Source: Shinella zoogloeoides
GTDB taxonomy: Bacteria > Pseudomonadota > Alphaproteobacteria > Rhizobiales > Rhizobiaceae
Assembly: GCF_030733845.1 (NCBI RefSeq)
Contig: NZ_CP132311.1
Location: 2,111,501-2,175,500, forward strand
DNA: 64,000 nucleotides
Direction: 5' to 3'
Shown here piece after piece: positions 54,103 through 63,156 of this stretch. How positions within the stretch are numbered: the first letter of the stretch is position 1; every line of letters starts with the position of its first letter. Made by a program: the position numbers and the translations under genes. Under the pieces are notes generated by a model that saw nothing but the letters and a program-made list of their open reading frames with translations, searched no databases and was not told the origin of the DNA.

Positions 54103-54861
54103 TCAGGCGACGGGAAGGCTCCTTGAGAGCAGTCCCGCCAGATAGCCGGCCACGACCTCCTGGCCGACTTCGTCTCGAATGAGGTCGTTGCGGACCTCGA
54201 TCATCACATTGGGCACGCCGTTGGAAAGGCCGTGCTCCCTGAGCGTATGCGTCACGCCGTCCTCGGGGCCGTAGGGCTCGTTGCGGCGGGCGTCGTAGCG
54301 CCCGTCCGCGTCCGCCTCGGCCAGCATGGCATCGGCAAGGCGCGTGTCGGCATCGTGCAGGATGCCGATCTCCACCGCGCGCTGCCGGCCGAAATAGACC
54401 GGCGTGAAACTGTGCATCGTCACGATGACAGGCGTCCGCCCCGCGGCGATCCGCTCCCGGACGAGGCGCGAAAGCATCTCCCGGAACGGCAGGTAGAGCG
54501 CCTCGGTGCGGGCATCGCGCGCGGCCTGGTCGAGCCCCGCATTGCCGGGAACGTCGAAGACCTCGCTCTTTTCCGGCATGGCGGCCGGCGAATCGGGGGG
54601 ACGGTTGCAATCGTAGACAAGACGCGAAAAGCGCTGGTAGAGCAGCGTCGCGTCGAGGCTTTCGGCCATCAGGCGCGAGACGGCGAGCGCGCCGGGATCC
54701 CAGGCGATGTGGCTTGCCAGCGCCTCTTCGGAAAGGCCGAGCGTGCCGAGCGAGGCCGGCAGAAGGCGCGAAGCGTGCTCGCAGACCAGGATGACCTGTC
54801 CACGGGCGACGGCATTCTCCAGGGCGACGGGGTCGCCCTCCTCTCCAGTCAGAATTCCCAT
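54103..54861 (-). CDS. N-formylglutamate amidohydrolase-family hydrolase
   Basis: 252-aa metal-dependent hydrolase of the HutG-type N-formylglutamate amidohydrolase family: VCEHAS near residue 27, DCNRPPDSPAAM, the metal/active-site stretch VTMHSFTPVY and the NVMIEVRNDLI segment. No other hut gene is present, so a role in histidine breakdown is unlikely here. In this operon it may hydrolyse a gamma-glutamyl amide at the end of the route. First gene of the minus-strand operon; operator site 54896-54911 lies 35 bp upstream. Confidence 0.88.
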   Translation of the reverse strand: MGILTGEEGDPVALENAVARGQVILVCEHASRLLPASLGTLGLSEEALASHIAWDPGALAVSRLMAESLDATLLYQRFSRLVYDCNRPPDSPAAMPEKSEVFDVPGNAGLDQAARDARTEALYLPFREMLSRLVRERIAAGRTPVIVTMHSFTPVYFGRQRAVEIGILHDADTRLADAMLAEADADGRYDARRNEPYGPEDGVTHTLREHGLSNGVPNVMIEVRNDLIRDEVGQEVVAGYLAGLLSRSLPVA

Positions 54862-54895
54862 CAGCCTGATCCCCTCGACCGGCTTTTATCATTAA

Positions 54896-54953
54896 TGAAA
54901 AGAATTCTTCACAGTTTTGCCGGTGTCAACGGGGTGTTGAAAAAATCTCTTCA
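54896..54953. promoter_or_regulatory. Paired RpiR-type operator sites
   Basis: Two 16-bp sites, 54896-54911 and 54938-54953, each TGAA-N8-TTCA and 13/16 identical to each other, start 42 bp apart, i.e. about four helical turns. They lie in the divergent region between the amidohydrolase-led operon and the RpiR gene. Confidence 0.6.
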
Positions 54954-54962
54954 AAAAATCAT

Positions 54963-54992
54963 TTGACTCGAATTGTGACAGCGATGTTTAAT
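54963..54992 (+). promoter_or_regulatory. Probable rpiR-type regulator promoter
   Basis: TTGACT (54963-54968), 18-bp spacer, TTTAAT (54987-54992), starting 10 bp beyond the second operator-like site. The leader then carries a small CTCCGG/CCGGAG hairpin before the ribosome site. Confidence 0.6.
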
Positions 54993-55032
54993 TTTCAAAA
55001 CTCCGGCAAAGACCGGAGCGCAGGGGAACAAT

Positions 55033-55932
55033 TTGACGCTCAACCAAGCATCCATGACGGTGTCGGATGTGATCCATGCCCACTTCGATGCGCTGACGCG
55101 CGCCGAACGGCAATTGGCCACATCGCTGCTCGACAACTATCCCGTCTCCGGCCTCGGCTCGATCACGACGGTCGCTGAGAACGCCGGCGTGTCGACGCCG
55201 ACGGTTGCGCGCATGGTGCAGAAACTCGGTTTCCGCGGCTTTCCGGATTTCCAGACCCGCCTGCATCACGAGCTGGAAGCGACCCTATCGAGCCCGATCA
55301 GCAAGCACGACCGCTGGGCGGCCAACGCGCCGGGCACGCATATCCTCAACCGCTTCGCCGATGCGATCATGAACAACCTGCGCCAGACGCTCGCGCAGGT
55401 GGAGACAGCCGAGTTCGACGGCGCGAGTGCCCTTCTCGCCGACCGGCAGCGCAGCATCTACATCATCGGCGGGCGCATCACCAAGGCGCTCGCCGACTAT
55501 CTCTTCACCCATCTCCAGGTCATCCGGCCGAACGTCACGCAGATCGCTTCCAATCCGAGTTCATGGCCGCACTATGTGCTCAACATGAAGGCGGGCGACG
55601 TGCTCGTGATCTTCGACATCCGCCGCTACGAGCAGGAGATGGAGACGCTCGGGCGCGTGGCGCACGAGCGCGGCGTGAAGATCGTGCTCTTCACCGACCA
55701 GTGGGCCTCGCCCGTCGCGAAAGTCGCGGCGAGGGTCTTCCGGGTCCATATCGAGGCGCCGTCGGCCTGGGATTCGTCCGTCGTGACGCTGTTCATCGTC
55801 GAGGCCCTGATCGAAGCCGTCCAGAGTTCGGGCTGGGAGGAGACCAGCGGCCGAATGAAGACGCTGGAGGGCCTTTTCGAGGCCAGCCGGCTTTTTCGCA
55901 AACCCAGGCCGGAGGCATCCGGCAAGTCATGA
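55033..55932 (+). CDS. MurR/RpiR family transcriptional regulator
   Basis: 299-aa regulator with an N-terminal RpiR helix-turn-helix (SITTVAENAGVSTPTVARMVQKLGFRG region) and a C-terminal SIS domain (about residues 130-270, with IIGGRITKALADY) for sugar-phosphate or similar ligands. The start is TTG 55033: AGGGG lies 6 nt upstream, whereas the ATG at 55054 has no ribosome site. Divergent from the gamma-glutamylation-type operon, so it is the likely regulator, and it may also influence the ABC operon downstream. Confidence 0.88.
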   Translation: MTLNQASMTVSDVIHAHFDALTRAERQLATSLLDNYPVSGLGSITTVAENAGVSTPTVARMVQKLGFRGFPDFQTRLHHELEATLSSPISKHDRWAANAPGTHILNRFADAIMNNLRQTLAQVETAEFDGASALLADRQRSIYIIGGRITKALADYLFTHLQVIRPNVTQIASNPSSWPHYVLNMKAGDVLVIFDIRRYEQEMETLGRVAHERGVKIVLFTDQWASPVAKVAARVFRVHIEAPSAWDSSVVTLFIVEALIEAVQSSGWEETSGRMKTLEGLFEASRLFRKPRPEASGKS

Positions 55933-55934
55933 CA

Positions 55935-55978
55935 GTCACATAAGAAAAACCGAAACAAAACTGTCACATAAGCTTCAT
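55935..55978 (+). promoter_or_regulatory. PHO-box-like direct repeats before the ABC operon
   Basis: GTCACATAAG occurs at 55935-55944 and again at 55963-55972, 28 bp apart. The second copy lies in CTGTCAC-ATAA-GCTTCAT, resembling the two-heptamer PhoB box (CTGTCAT-N4-CTGTCAT), although its second half matches poorly. Confidence 0.4.
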
Positions 55979-56036
55979 GCGCCGCCAGTATCAGCTTCGC
56001 CGAAGTTGACTGACACACAAAAGGAGAACACCCGTG

Positions 56037-57140
56037 ATGTCACAGACGAGACGCCTGCTTTCGCTCTCCACCGCAATGGTGGTCGCCACCACGTCCCTCG
56101 CCTTCGCCGAACCGAGCGCCGAGCTCATCGAAGCGGCGAAGAAGGAAGGCATGCTGACGACGATCGCCCTGCCGCATGACTGGTGCGGTTACGGCGAGGT
56201 CATCGCATCGTTCAAGGCGAAGTACCCGGAAATCCAGGTCAACGAACTGAACCCGGATGCCGGCTCGGCCGACGAAATCGAGGCCATCAAGGCCAACAAG
56301 GACAACAAGGGCCCGCAGTCGCCCGACGTGATCGACGTCGGTCTCGCCTTCGGTCCGTCCGCCAAGGCTGAGGGCCTGCTGCAGCCGTACAAGGTCTCCA
56401 CCTGGGACGAAATCCCGGACACCATCAAGGACGCCGAAGGCTACTGGTACGGCGACTACTACGGCGTGATGTCCTTCCTCGTGAACAAGGACCTCGTGGC
56501 CAATTCGCCGAAGGACTGGGCTGACCTTCTGAAGCCGGAATATGCCGGCCAGGTCGCGCTGGCAGGCGACCCGCGCGCCTCCAACCAGGCGATCCTCGGC
56601 GTTCTCGCCGCAGGCCTTGCCAAGGATGCCAAGTCCGGCAAGGAAGCCGGCGAAGCGGGTCTTGCCTACTTTGCCGAGCTGAACAAGGCCGGCAACTTCG
56701 TTCCGGTCATCGGCAAGTCCGGCACGCTGGCGCAGGGCTCGACCCCGATCGTGGTCGCCTGGGACTACAATGCCCTCGGCTGGGCCAAGACCCTCAACGG
56801 CAACCCGCCGACCGAGGTCATCGTTCCGGAGAAGGGCGTTCTCGCCGGCGTTTACGTTCAGGGCATCTCGGCCTACGCGCCGCACCCGAACGCCGCCAAG
56901 CTGTGGATGGAACACCTCTATTCCGACGAAGGCCAGCTCGGCTGGTTGAAGGGCTATTGCCATCCGGCGCGCTTCAACGCCATGGTCAAGGCAGGCAAGG
57001 TTCCGCAGGAGCTGATCGACGCCCTGCCGCCGGCAGCATCCTATGAAAAGGCCTACTTCCCGACGCTCGAGGAAGTCGATGCCAACAAGGCTGCCGTCAC
57101 CGGCGCATGGGACAGCGTCGTCGGCGCGAACGTGCAGTAA
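56037..57140 (+). CDS. ABC transporter substrate-binding protein
   Basis: 367-aa periplasmic binding protein. Signal peptide ends near AFA-EP (about residue 24); the mature N-terminus LIEAAKKEGMLTTIALPHDW and GQVALAGDPRASNQA fit the iron/polyamine/phosphonate-type binding-protein cluster. The ligand cannot be told. AAGGAGA lies 9 nt before ATG 56037; GTG 56034 is equally possible. First gene of a four-gene importer operon; a stem-loop follows. Confidence 0.85.
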   Translation: MSQTRRLLSLSTAMVVATTSLAFAEPSAELIEAAKKEGMLTTIALPHDWCGYGEVIASFKAKYPEIQVNELNPDAGSADEIEAIKANKDNKGPQSPDVIDVGLAFGPSAKAEGLLQPYKVSTWDEIPDTIKDAEGYWYGDYYGVMSFLVNKDLVANSPKDWADLLKPEYAGQVALAGDPRASNQAILGVLAAGLAKDAKSGKEAGEAGLAYFAELNKAGNFVPVIGKSGTLAQGSTPIVVAWDYNALGWAKTLNGNPPTEVIVPEKGVLAGVYVQGISAYAPHPNAAKLWMEHLYSDEGQLGWLKGYCHPARFNAMVKAGKVPQELIDALPPAASYEKAYFPTLEEVDANKAAVTGAWDSVVGANVQ

Positions 57141-57150
57141 ACGCATCCTT

Positions 57151-57180
57151 CGTCGCTCCGGCCAACCGGCCGGGGCGGCG
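57151..57180 (+). promoter_or_regulatory. Stem-loop between binding-protein and permease genes
   Basis: GC-rich imperfect hairpin centred on CCGGCC-AACC-GGCCGG, just past the binding-protein stop. Such structures in ABC operons commonly protect the upstream mRNA and raise binding-protein yield over the membrane components. Confidence 0.5.
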
Positions 57181-57188
57181 ATCGCGGT

Positions 57189-58115
57189 ATGCCGATGACG
57201 GCAACCACATCCGGGGTTTTCTTGATGTCCTCTGACAGTCCAGCCGCCAGCCAGCCGACGCGGGCGCCCTTTCGCCTCCCGCTGCACTGGCTAGGGGCAG
57301 CGCCTTTCGCGATCTTCGTCCTGCTGTTTCTGATCATGCCGACGATGCGCATCGTCATCGGCGCCTTCCAGACGCCCGACGGCAGCTTCACGCTGGACAA
57401 TATCCGCGGGCTGTTCACCACGTCGATCATGTCGGCCTACTGGATCTCGATCAAGATCTCCATCGCCTCCGCCCTACTCGGCTGCCTGATCGGCTTTGCG
57501 GTAGCCGCCGCGGCGGTGCTCGGCGGGTTGCCAAAATGGATCCGCGGCCCGCTGCTGACCTTCTCCGGCGTCGCCTCCAATTTCGCGGGCGTCCCGCTCG
57601 CCTTCGCCTTCCTCGCCACCCTCGGCCCCGTCGGCCTCCTCACGGTGTTCCTGAAGACCCAGGTCGGCATCGACCTGCGCGCGCTCGGCTTCAACATCCT
57701 GTCCTTCTGGGGCCTGACGGTCACCTACCTGTTCTTCCAGATCCCGCTGATGATCCTCATCATCACGCCCGCGCTCGACGGCCTGAAGCGCGAATGGCGC
57801 GAGGCAGCCCAGATCCTCGGCGCGACGAACGGCCAATACTGGCGCATGGTCGCCTTCCCGATCCTGCTGCCGTCCTTCCTTGGCACGTTCGCGCTTCTCT
57901 TCGCCAACGCCTTCGGCGCCGTCGCCACCGCCATCGCGCTGACGGGCTCCTCCCTCTCCATCGCACCGATCCTGCTCTTCGCGCAGATCCGCGGCGACGT
58001 GCTGGGCAATCCGCATCTCGGCTATGCGCTCGCCTTCGGCATGATCGTCATAACGGGCATTGCCAACACGATTTACATCTGGCTTCGCGCCCGCAGCGAA
58101 AGGTGGCTGAAATGA
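57189..58115 (+). CDS. ABC transporter permease
   Basis: 308-aa inner-membrane permease with about six hydrophobic segments. The cytoplasmic EAA loop is visible (REAAQILGATNGQYWRMVAFPILLPSF). Start ATG 57189 used; ATG 57225 is possible. Its stop overlaps the next permease start by 4 bp. Confidence 0.88.
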   Translation: MPMTATTSGVFLMSSDSPAASQPTRAPFRLPLHWLGAAPFAIFVLLFLIMPTMRIVIGAFQTPDGSFTLDNIRGLFTTSIMSAYWISIKISIASALLGCLIGFAVAAAAVLGGLPKWIRGPLLTFSGVASNFAGVPLAFAFLATLGPVGLLTVFLKTQVGIDLRALGFNILSFWGLTVTYLFFQIPLMILIITPALDGLKREWREAAQILGATNGQYWRMVAFPILLPSFLGTFALLFANAFGAVATAIALTGSSLSIAPILLFAQIRGDVLGNPHLGYALAFGMIVITGIANTIYIWLRARSERWLK

Positions 58116-58894
58116 AGAAGTTCTGGGCCTGGGGCGCCCTCATCTTCGGGCTGCTCTACTTCATCCTGCCGCTTCTCGGCATGACCAACTTCTCGCTGAA
58201 GATGCGCCGCGGCGTCTATTCGCTGGATGCCTATGCGGTCGTGCTCGGCGATCCGCGCTTCCAGGAGACCTTCACCTATTCCATCCTGATGGCGCTCGCG
58301 ACCATCGTCTTCGGCGTGCTGCTGGTGGTGCCGACAGCCTACTGGGTGCGCCTGAAGCTGCCGGGCCTGCGCCCCTATGTCGAGTTCGTCACGCTGCTGC
58401 CGCTGGTCATCCCGGCCATCGTCATCGTCTTCGGCTATATCCGGCTCTACAACACGTCGAGCTGGCTGCCGCTGACCGGCTCGGTCACCGGCACGAACAT
58501 CCTGCTGATGTTCGGCTATGCCACGCTCGCGCTGCCCTACATGTACCGCTCGGTGGACACGGGCCTGCGCGCGATCGACATCGCAACTCTGACCGAAGCC
58601 GCCCAGAGCCTCGGCGCCGGGTGGACGACGATCCTCGCCCGCATCATCCTGCCCAACGTGCTTGTCGCGGTGCTCTCGGGCGCCTTCCTGACCTTCGCCA
58701 TCGTCATCGGCGAGTTCACGATGGCCGCCCTTCTCAACCGTCCGGCCTTCGGTCCCTACATGCAGTTGCTCGGCGCCAACCGCGCCTATGAGCCGGCGGC
58801 TCTTGCGGTGATGTCCTTCGCCTTGACCTGGGGTTGCCTCGGCCTGATCCAGCTTGTTTCCCGCTTCCAGAAGGGCGCGCAAAGCCCCGCCTGA
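58112..58894 (+). CDS. ABC transporter permease
   Basis: 260-aa second permease of the importer, about six membrane segments, EAA loop TEAAQSLGAGWTTILARIILPN. ATG 58112 overlaps the previous stop (ATGA). Reading frame upstream is open but antiparallel evidence and the overlap support this start. Its TGA lies within the ribosome site of the ATPase gene. Confidence 0.9.
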   Translation: MKKFWAWGALIFGLLYFILPLLGMTNFSLKMRRGVYSLDAYAVVLGDPRFQETFTYSILMALATIVFGVLLVVPTAYWVRLKLPGLRPYVEFVTLLPLVIPAIVIVFGYIRLYNTSSWLPLTGSVTGTNILLMFGYATLALPYMYRSVDTGLRAIDIATLTEAAQSLGAGWTTILARIILPNVLVAVLSGAFLTFAIVIGEFTMAALLNRPAFGPYMQLLGANRAYEPAALAVMSFALTWGCLGLIQLVSRFQKGAQSPA

Positions 58895-58902
58895 GGATTT
58901 TC

Positions 58903-59964
58903 ATGAGCTTTCTGACACTCTCCAGCATCCAGAAGTCCTTCGGGCCCGTCCAGGTCGTGAAAGACTTCAACATGTCGATCGAGAAGGGCGAATTCGTTTC
59001 CTTCCTCGGGCCGTCCGGCTGCGGCAAGACCACCGTCCTGCGCATGATCGCCGGCTTCGAGACGCCCTCGGGCGGCACGATCGCCATCGACGGCAAGAGC
59101 CAGGCGAACCTTCGGCCCAACCAGCGCAACATCGGCATGGTCTTTCAGGCCTATGCGCTGTTCCCGAACATGAACGTTGCCGAGAACGTCGCCTTCGGCC
59201 TCAAGGTCGCCGGCCGGCCGAAGGCCGAGATCGACGCGCGCGTCAAGGAAATGCTCGGCCTCATCAAGCTCGACCATCTCGCAGACCGCTACCCCTACCA
59301 GATGTCCGGCGGCCAGCAGCAGCGCGTCGCGCTCGCCCGCGCGCTCGCCCCCAAGCCGCAGGTGCTGCTGCTCGACGAACCGCTCTCGGCCCTCGACGCT
59401 AAGATCCGCGTGTCGCTGCGCGAGGAAATCCGGCAGATCCAGCAGCAGCTCGGCATCACCACCGTCTTCGTCACGCATGACCAGGAAGAGGCGCTGTCGA
59501 TCTCCGACCGCATCGTCGTCATGAATGCCGGCAAGGCTGACCAGATCGGCGCGCCCGCCGAGATCTACAACCGCCCGGCCACCCGCTTCGTCGCCAACTT
59601 CGTCGGCACCTTGAACCTCGTCGAGGCCAAGGTGGTCGATCCCGCGTCGAACCGCGTCTCGATCGGCGATCAGGGTGTGACATTGCGCGAGCCGATCGGC
59701 AACGCGAAGGCCGGCGACACGATCTCGCTGGCGCTGCGCCCGGAGGCCGGCTCCATCGCGCCCGACGCCAAGGGCGACACGGCGCTTTCCGGCGAGGTCG
59801 TCTCCTCGAACTTCCTCGGCTCGGTCATCCGCACCCGCATGAAGGTCGGCGGCAGCATCATCTCCTTCGACATGTTCAACAGCCCCGGCCTCGTGCCGCC
59901 GGCCGTCGGCGAGACGGTGACGCTGCGCTTCACAGCCGGCGACCTGCTGGTCATCCGCGACTGA
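58903..59964 (+). CDS. ABC transporter ATP-binding protein
   Basis: 353-aa ATPase of the polyamine/iron (PotA/FbpC) type: Walker A GPSGCGKTT, Q-loop MVFQAYALFPNM, signature MSGGQQQR, Walker B VLLLDEPLSALD, His-loop VTHDQEEA, plus a C-terminal TOBE/OB region (about residue 240 on) that may have a regulatory role. GAGGA lies 6 nt before ATG 58903. Completes the importer operon 56037-59964. Confidence 0.92.
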   Translation: MSFLTLSSIQKSFGPVQVVKDFNMSIEKGEFVSFLGPSGCGKTTVLRMIAGFETPSGGTIAIDGKSQANLRPNQRNIGMVFQAYALFPNMNVAENVAFGLKVAGRPKAEIDARVKEMLGLIKLDHLADRYPYQMSGGQQQRVALARALAPKPQVLLLDEPLSALDAKIRVSLREEIRQIQQQLGITTVFVTHDQEEALSISDRIVVMNAGKADQIGAPAEIYNRPATRFVANFVGTLNLVEAKVVDPASNRVSIGDQGVTLREPIGNAKAGDTISLALRPEAGSIAPDAKGDTALSGEVVSSNFLGSVIRTRMKVGGSIISFDMFNSPGLVPPAVGETVTLRFTAGDLLVIRD

Positions 59965-60078
59965 CGCGAAAGGCCATTCCAGGCCTCGGCCGGGGCTTGG
60001 AAAAATCTGTCGTGAATCGCGCGCTTTCCGTCGCCTGCGGATTTGATCTCAGCGCTGCGCCCGGCTAATCTCCGCTTG

Positions 60079-60792
<714 letters not shown>

Positions 60793-60857
60793 ATCTGCAT
60801 CTCAAGGACCGGAATCGATCCATAAGGATATAGCGGCAATCCGTTGAAAAGACTCCG

Positions 60858-60890
60858 AAAGCCCGGCAGCGATGCCGGGTCTTTCTTCTT
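60858..60890 (+). terminator. ribH2 terminator
   Basis: Hairpin CCCGGCA-GCGA-TGCCGGG preceded by AAAG and followed by a T-rich tract, about 65 bp past the stop codon. Confidence 0.7.
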
Positions 60891-60903
60891 CCGCACACCC
60901 TCT

Positions 60904-61001
60904 CCTCCGTCATCCTCGGGCTTGACCCGAGGATCCACCCACACGGCAGACGGGAGAGGTTGGGACATGGATCCTCGGGTCAAGCCCGAGGATGACGGAG
61001 G
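60904..61001. repeat. Perfect 34-bp inverted repeat element
   Basis: 60904-60937 is exactly complementary to 60968-61001, with a 30-bp centre. Each arm itself contains the palindrome CCTCGGG-CTTGA-CCCGAGG, giving a nested structure. No coding capacity. This CCTCGGGCTTGACCCGAGG unit is, from memory, common between genes in alphaproteobacteria. Confidence 0.85.
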
Positions 61002-61044
61002 GTGGGGCGAGGTCCTCCTGTCACCGACACTCCTGCCGGCCCAC

Positions 61045-61842
61045 CTACCCCTGCAAATTCTTCAGATAGATCGACAGCAGCTGGATCTGCGAGGAGATGC
61101 CGAGCTTGCGGTAGACGTTGCGGCGATGGACCTTCACCGTGCCGGTGGAGATGTCGAGCCGCAGCCCGATCGACTCGGACGAATGCCCCTGCAGCACCAG
61201 TTCGATGATCGACGCCTCGCGGTCGGTGAGGTTGAGCTTGCGCCAGACCTTGTCCGCCGCGCTCACCGGCTCGCTGCGCCGGCCCCGCCCCTGCGCCGTC
61301 TCGGCAAAGCGCCCGGCAAGTCCGCCCCAGGCGCGGCGCACGAAGGCGGAGACGAAGGGCTCGGCATCCTTGAGCAACAAAAACTCCGGTGCGGGAAAGA
61401 TGCCCGTCTTCTCCCGGCGCATCAGCGAGACCACCACCGTCACGCCATCCGACGTCGGCACGAAGAAGCCGAGCTCTTCGGCAAGCCGCGTCTGTGAATA
61501 GTAGCTGCGGAAATATTCGCTGGAGAAGAACCGGTCGGGCGCGAGCTCGCGCATGCGCAAGACCCCTGCCCGGCCGGCGCGCGTCGTGTGGTAGAACGGG
61601 TCGAGCAGATAGGGCCCGGCCTGATACATCGTCACGAAGACATGGTAGTCATCCGCAGCGAACGTGCTGAACAGATCGATGGGCCGTGCCTTGTCGCGAT
61701 AGGCGAATATGACCATATCGTCGAAGCGCACGAGCGCGCGCATCATCGCAAGCAGGCTCTCTCCGGTCTTGACGTCCGAGCTCTCAGGCGCGCCGGTCCA
61801 GTCGGCGAGCGTCCTGAAAAGTGCCGTGAAATCGACCCGCAT
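61045..61842 (-). CDS. LuxR-family transcriptional regulator
   Basis: About 265 aa from ATG 61842. The N-terminal 170 residues form an unassigned sensor-like domain; the C-terminus is a LuxR/GerE helix-turn-helix (LTDREASIIELVLQGHSSESIGLRLDIS segment then GTVKVHRRNVYRKLGI). No receiver Asp pattern is seen, so it may bind a ligand directly. A longer start at ATG 61911 is possible but would run through a palindrome. Divergent from the polyamine-type ABC operon it probably controls. Confidence 0.84.
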   Translation of the reverse strand: MRVDFTALFRTLADWTGAPESSDVKTGESLLAMMRALVRFDDMVIFAYRDKARPIDLFSTFAADDYHVFVTMYQAGPYLLDPFYHTTRAGRAGVLRMRELAPDRFFSSEYFRSYYSQTRLAEELGFFVPTSDGVTVVVSLMRREKTGIFPAPEFLLLKDAEPFVSAFVRRAWGGLAGRFAETAQGRGRRSEPVSAADKVWRKLNLTDREASIIELVLQGHSSESIGLRLDISTGTVKVHRRNVYRKLGISSQIQLLSIYLKNLQG

Positions 61843-61892
61843 GACGCTGCTGCTCCCCCGGATTTCCTGCGGCAGCCGGCTTTTGCTCCCGC

Positions 61893-61952
61893 TGGGATAT
61901 ACTCCTTCCATAGCCTGTTTACGGATAAAATACCTCTCTCGGGGTATATACC
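61893..61952. promoter_or_regulatory. Pair of GTATAT palindromes between LuxR gene and ABC operon
   Basis: GGGATATACTCC at 61893-61904 and GGGGTATATACC at 61941-61952 match 10/12 when one is inverted (GGRGTATATMCC), 48 bp centre to centre. They flank the divergent promoter region and may be LuxR-protein sites. Confidence 0.45.
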
Positions 61953-62039
61953 ACCCACCGGCGGCTGACTAGCATTCCTCCCGACGGTGGCCAAGGCGGC
62001 AGAGATCGCCAAGAGACCAAACAACCGCAGGGAACAGAC

Positions 62040-63119
62040 GTGACATCCGCCCCAACGAACGACATCGAGTTCCGTTCGGTGACCAAGCGCTATGGCGCGG
62101 TGACCGCGGTCTCCGACATCAATCTCGCGGTTCCGAAAGGCGCTTTCGTCGCCCTTCTCGGCCCCTCGGGCTGCGGCAAGACGACCTGCCTTCGCATGAT
62201 CGGCGGCTTCGAGCAGCCGAGTGACGGCGAGGTGCTGATAGCAGGCAAGGTGGCCAACGGCGTGCCGGCCTATCGCCGCCCGGTCAACATGGTGTTCCAG
62301 CAATATGCGCTGTTCCCGCATTTCGACGTGGAGAGCAATGTCGCCTACGGCCTGAAGCAGCTTCGGCCGCGGCTGCCGGCGGCGGAGATCGCCCGCCGCG
62401 TCGGCGAGGCGCTGGACATGGTGCGCCTTTCAGGCTTTGCAAAACGCCGCATCCACGAAATGTCCGGCGGCCAGCAGCAGCGCGTGGCGCTGGCCCGCGC
62501 CTTAGTCAACAAGCCCTCCGTCCTGCTGCTCGACGAGCCGCTCGCCGCCCTCGACAAGAAGCTGCGCACCGCCATGCAGATCGAGTTGCAGACGCTCCAG
62601 CGCGACCTCGGCATCACCTTCGTGCTCGTCACCCACGACCAGGAGGAGGCGCTGTCGATGAGCGACCTCGTCTGCGTGATGAGCGCCGGCCGCATCCGCC
62701 AGCTTGCCACGCCGCAGGAGGTCTACGACCGTCCCGCCGATCTCTTCGTCGCCGATTTCGTCGGCAAGACGAACCGTTTCGACGGCATGCTGGAAGCAGG
62801 CGGCACCGTGCGCCTCGGCAACGGCTCGGCACTCGCCTCCCCGCGCGGCGATCTCGCGCCGGGCGCCGTCACCGTGGCGCTGCGCCCCGAAGCGATCCGC
62901 CTTTCGCGCGTCGGTAGCGGGACGGCGACGCTGGAGGGCACGGTCACGCACCGCATCTTCCTCGGCTCGGCCGCGGAATATTCCGTCGCCGTCGACGGGC
63001 TCGGGGACATCCTCGTCACCGCCGAACGCCACAGCCAATCCAATAACGACCTCGTCGCGCCGGGCGAGCGGGTCGCCATAAGCTTCGATCCCGGTCAAAC
63101 GCATATCTTTCCGGCCTGA
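62040..63119 (+). CDS. Polyamine-type ABC transporter ATP-binding protein (PotA-like)
   Basis: 359-aa ATPase: Walker A GPSGCGKTT, Q-loop MVFQQYALFPHF, signature MSGGQQQR, Walker B VLLLDEPLAALD, His-loop VTHDQEEA, and a C-terminal TOBE_2 region with VALRPEAIRLS typical of spermidine/putrescine systems. Start is GTG 62040 with AGGGA 8 nt upstream. It precedes a PotD-like binding protein by 37 bp; permeases are expected past the window edge. Confidence 0.9.
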   Translation: MTSAPTNDIEFRSVTKRYGAVTAVSDINLAVPKGAFVALLGPSGCGKTTCLRMIGGFEQPSDGEVLIAGKVANGVPAYRRPVNMVFQQYALFPHFDVESNVAYGLKQLRPRLPAAEIARRVGEALDMVRLSGFAKRRIHEMSGGQQQRVALARALVNKPSVLLLDEPLAALDKKLRTAMQIELQTLQRDLGITFVLVTHDQEEALSMSDLVCVMSAGRIRQLATPQEVYDRPADLFVADFVGKTNRFDGMLEAGGTVRLGNGSALASPRGDLAPGAVTVALRPEAIRLSRVGSGTATLEGTVTHRIFLGSAAEYSVAVDGLGDILVTAERHSQSNNDLVAPGERVAISFDPGQTHIFPA

Positions 63120-63156
63120 GGGGAAACAGGCCTCACAACAACAAGGGAACAGCGTG

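Noticed and set aside
54103..54861. Histidine utilisation (hut) locus
   Set aside because: Only the HutG-like gene is present; no hutU, hutH, hutI or hutC is nearby, and its operon partners point elsewhere.
60904..61001. CRISPR-like or attachment-site repeat
   Set aside because: There are only two inverted arms, no spacer-repeat series, no cas or integrase gene.
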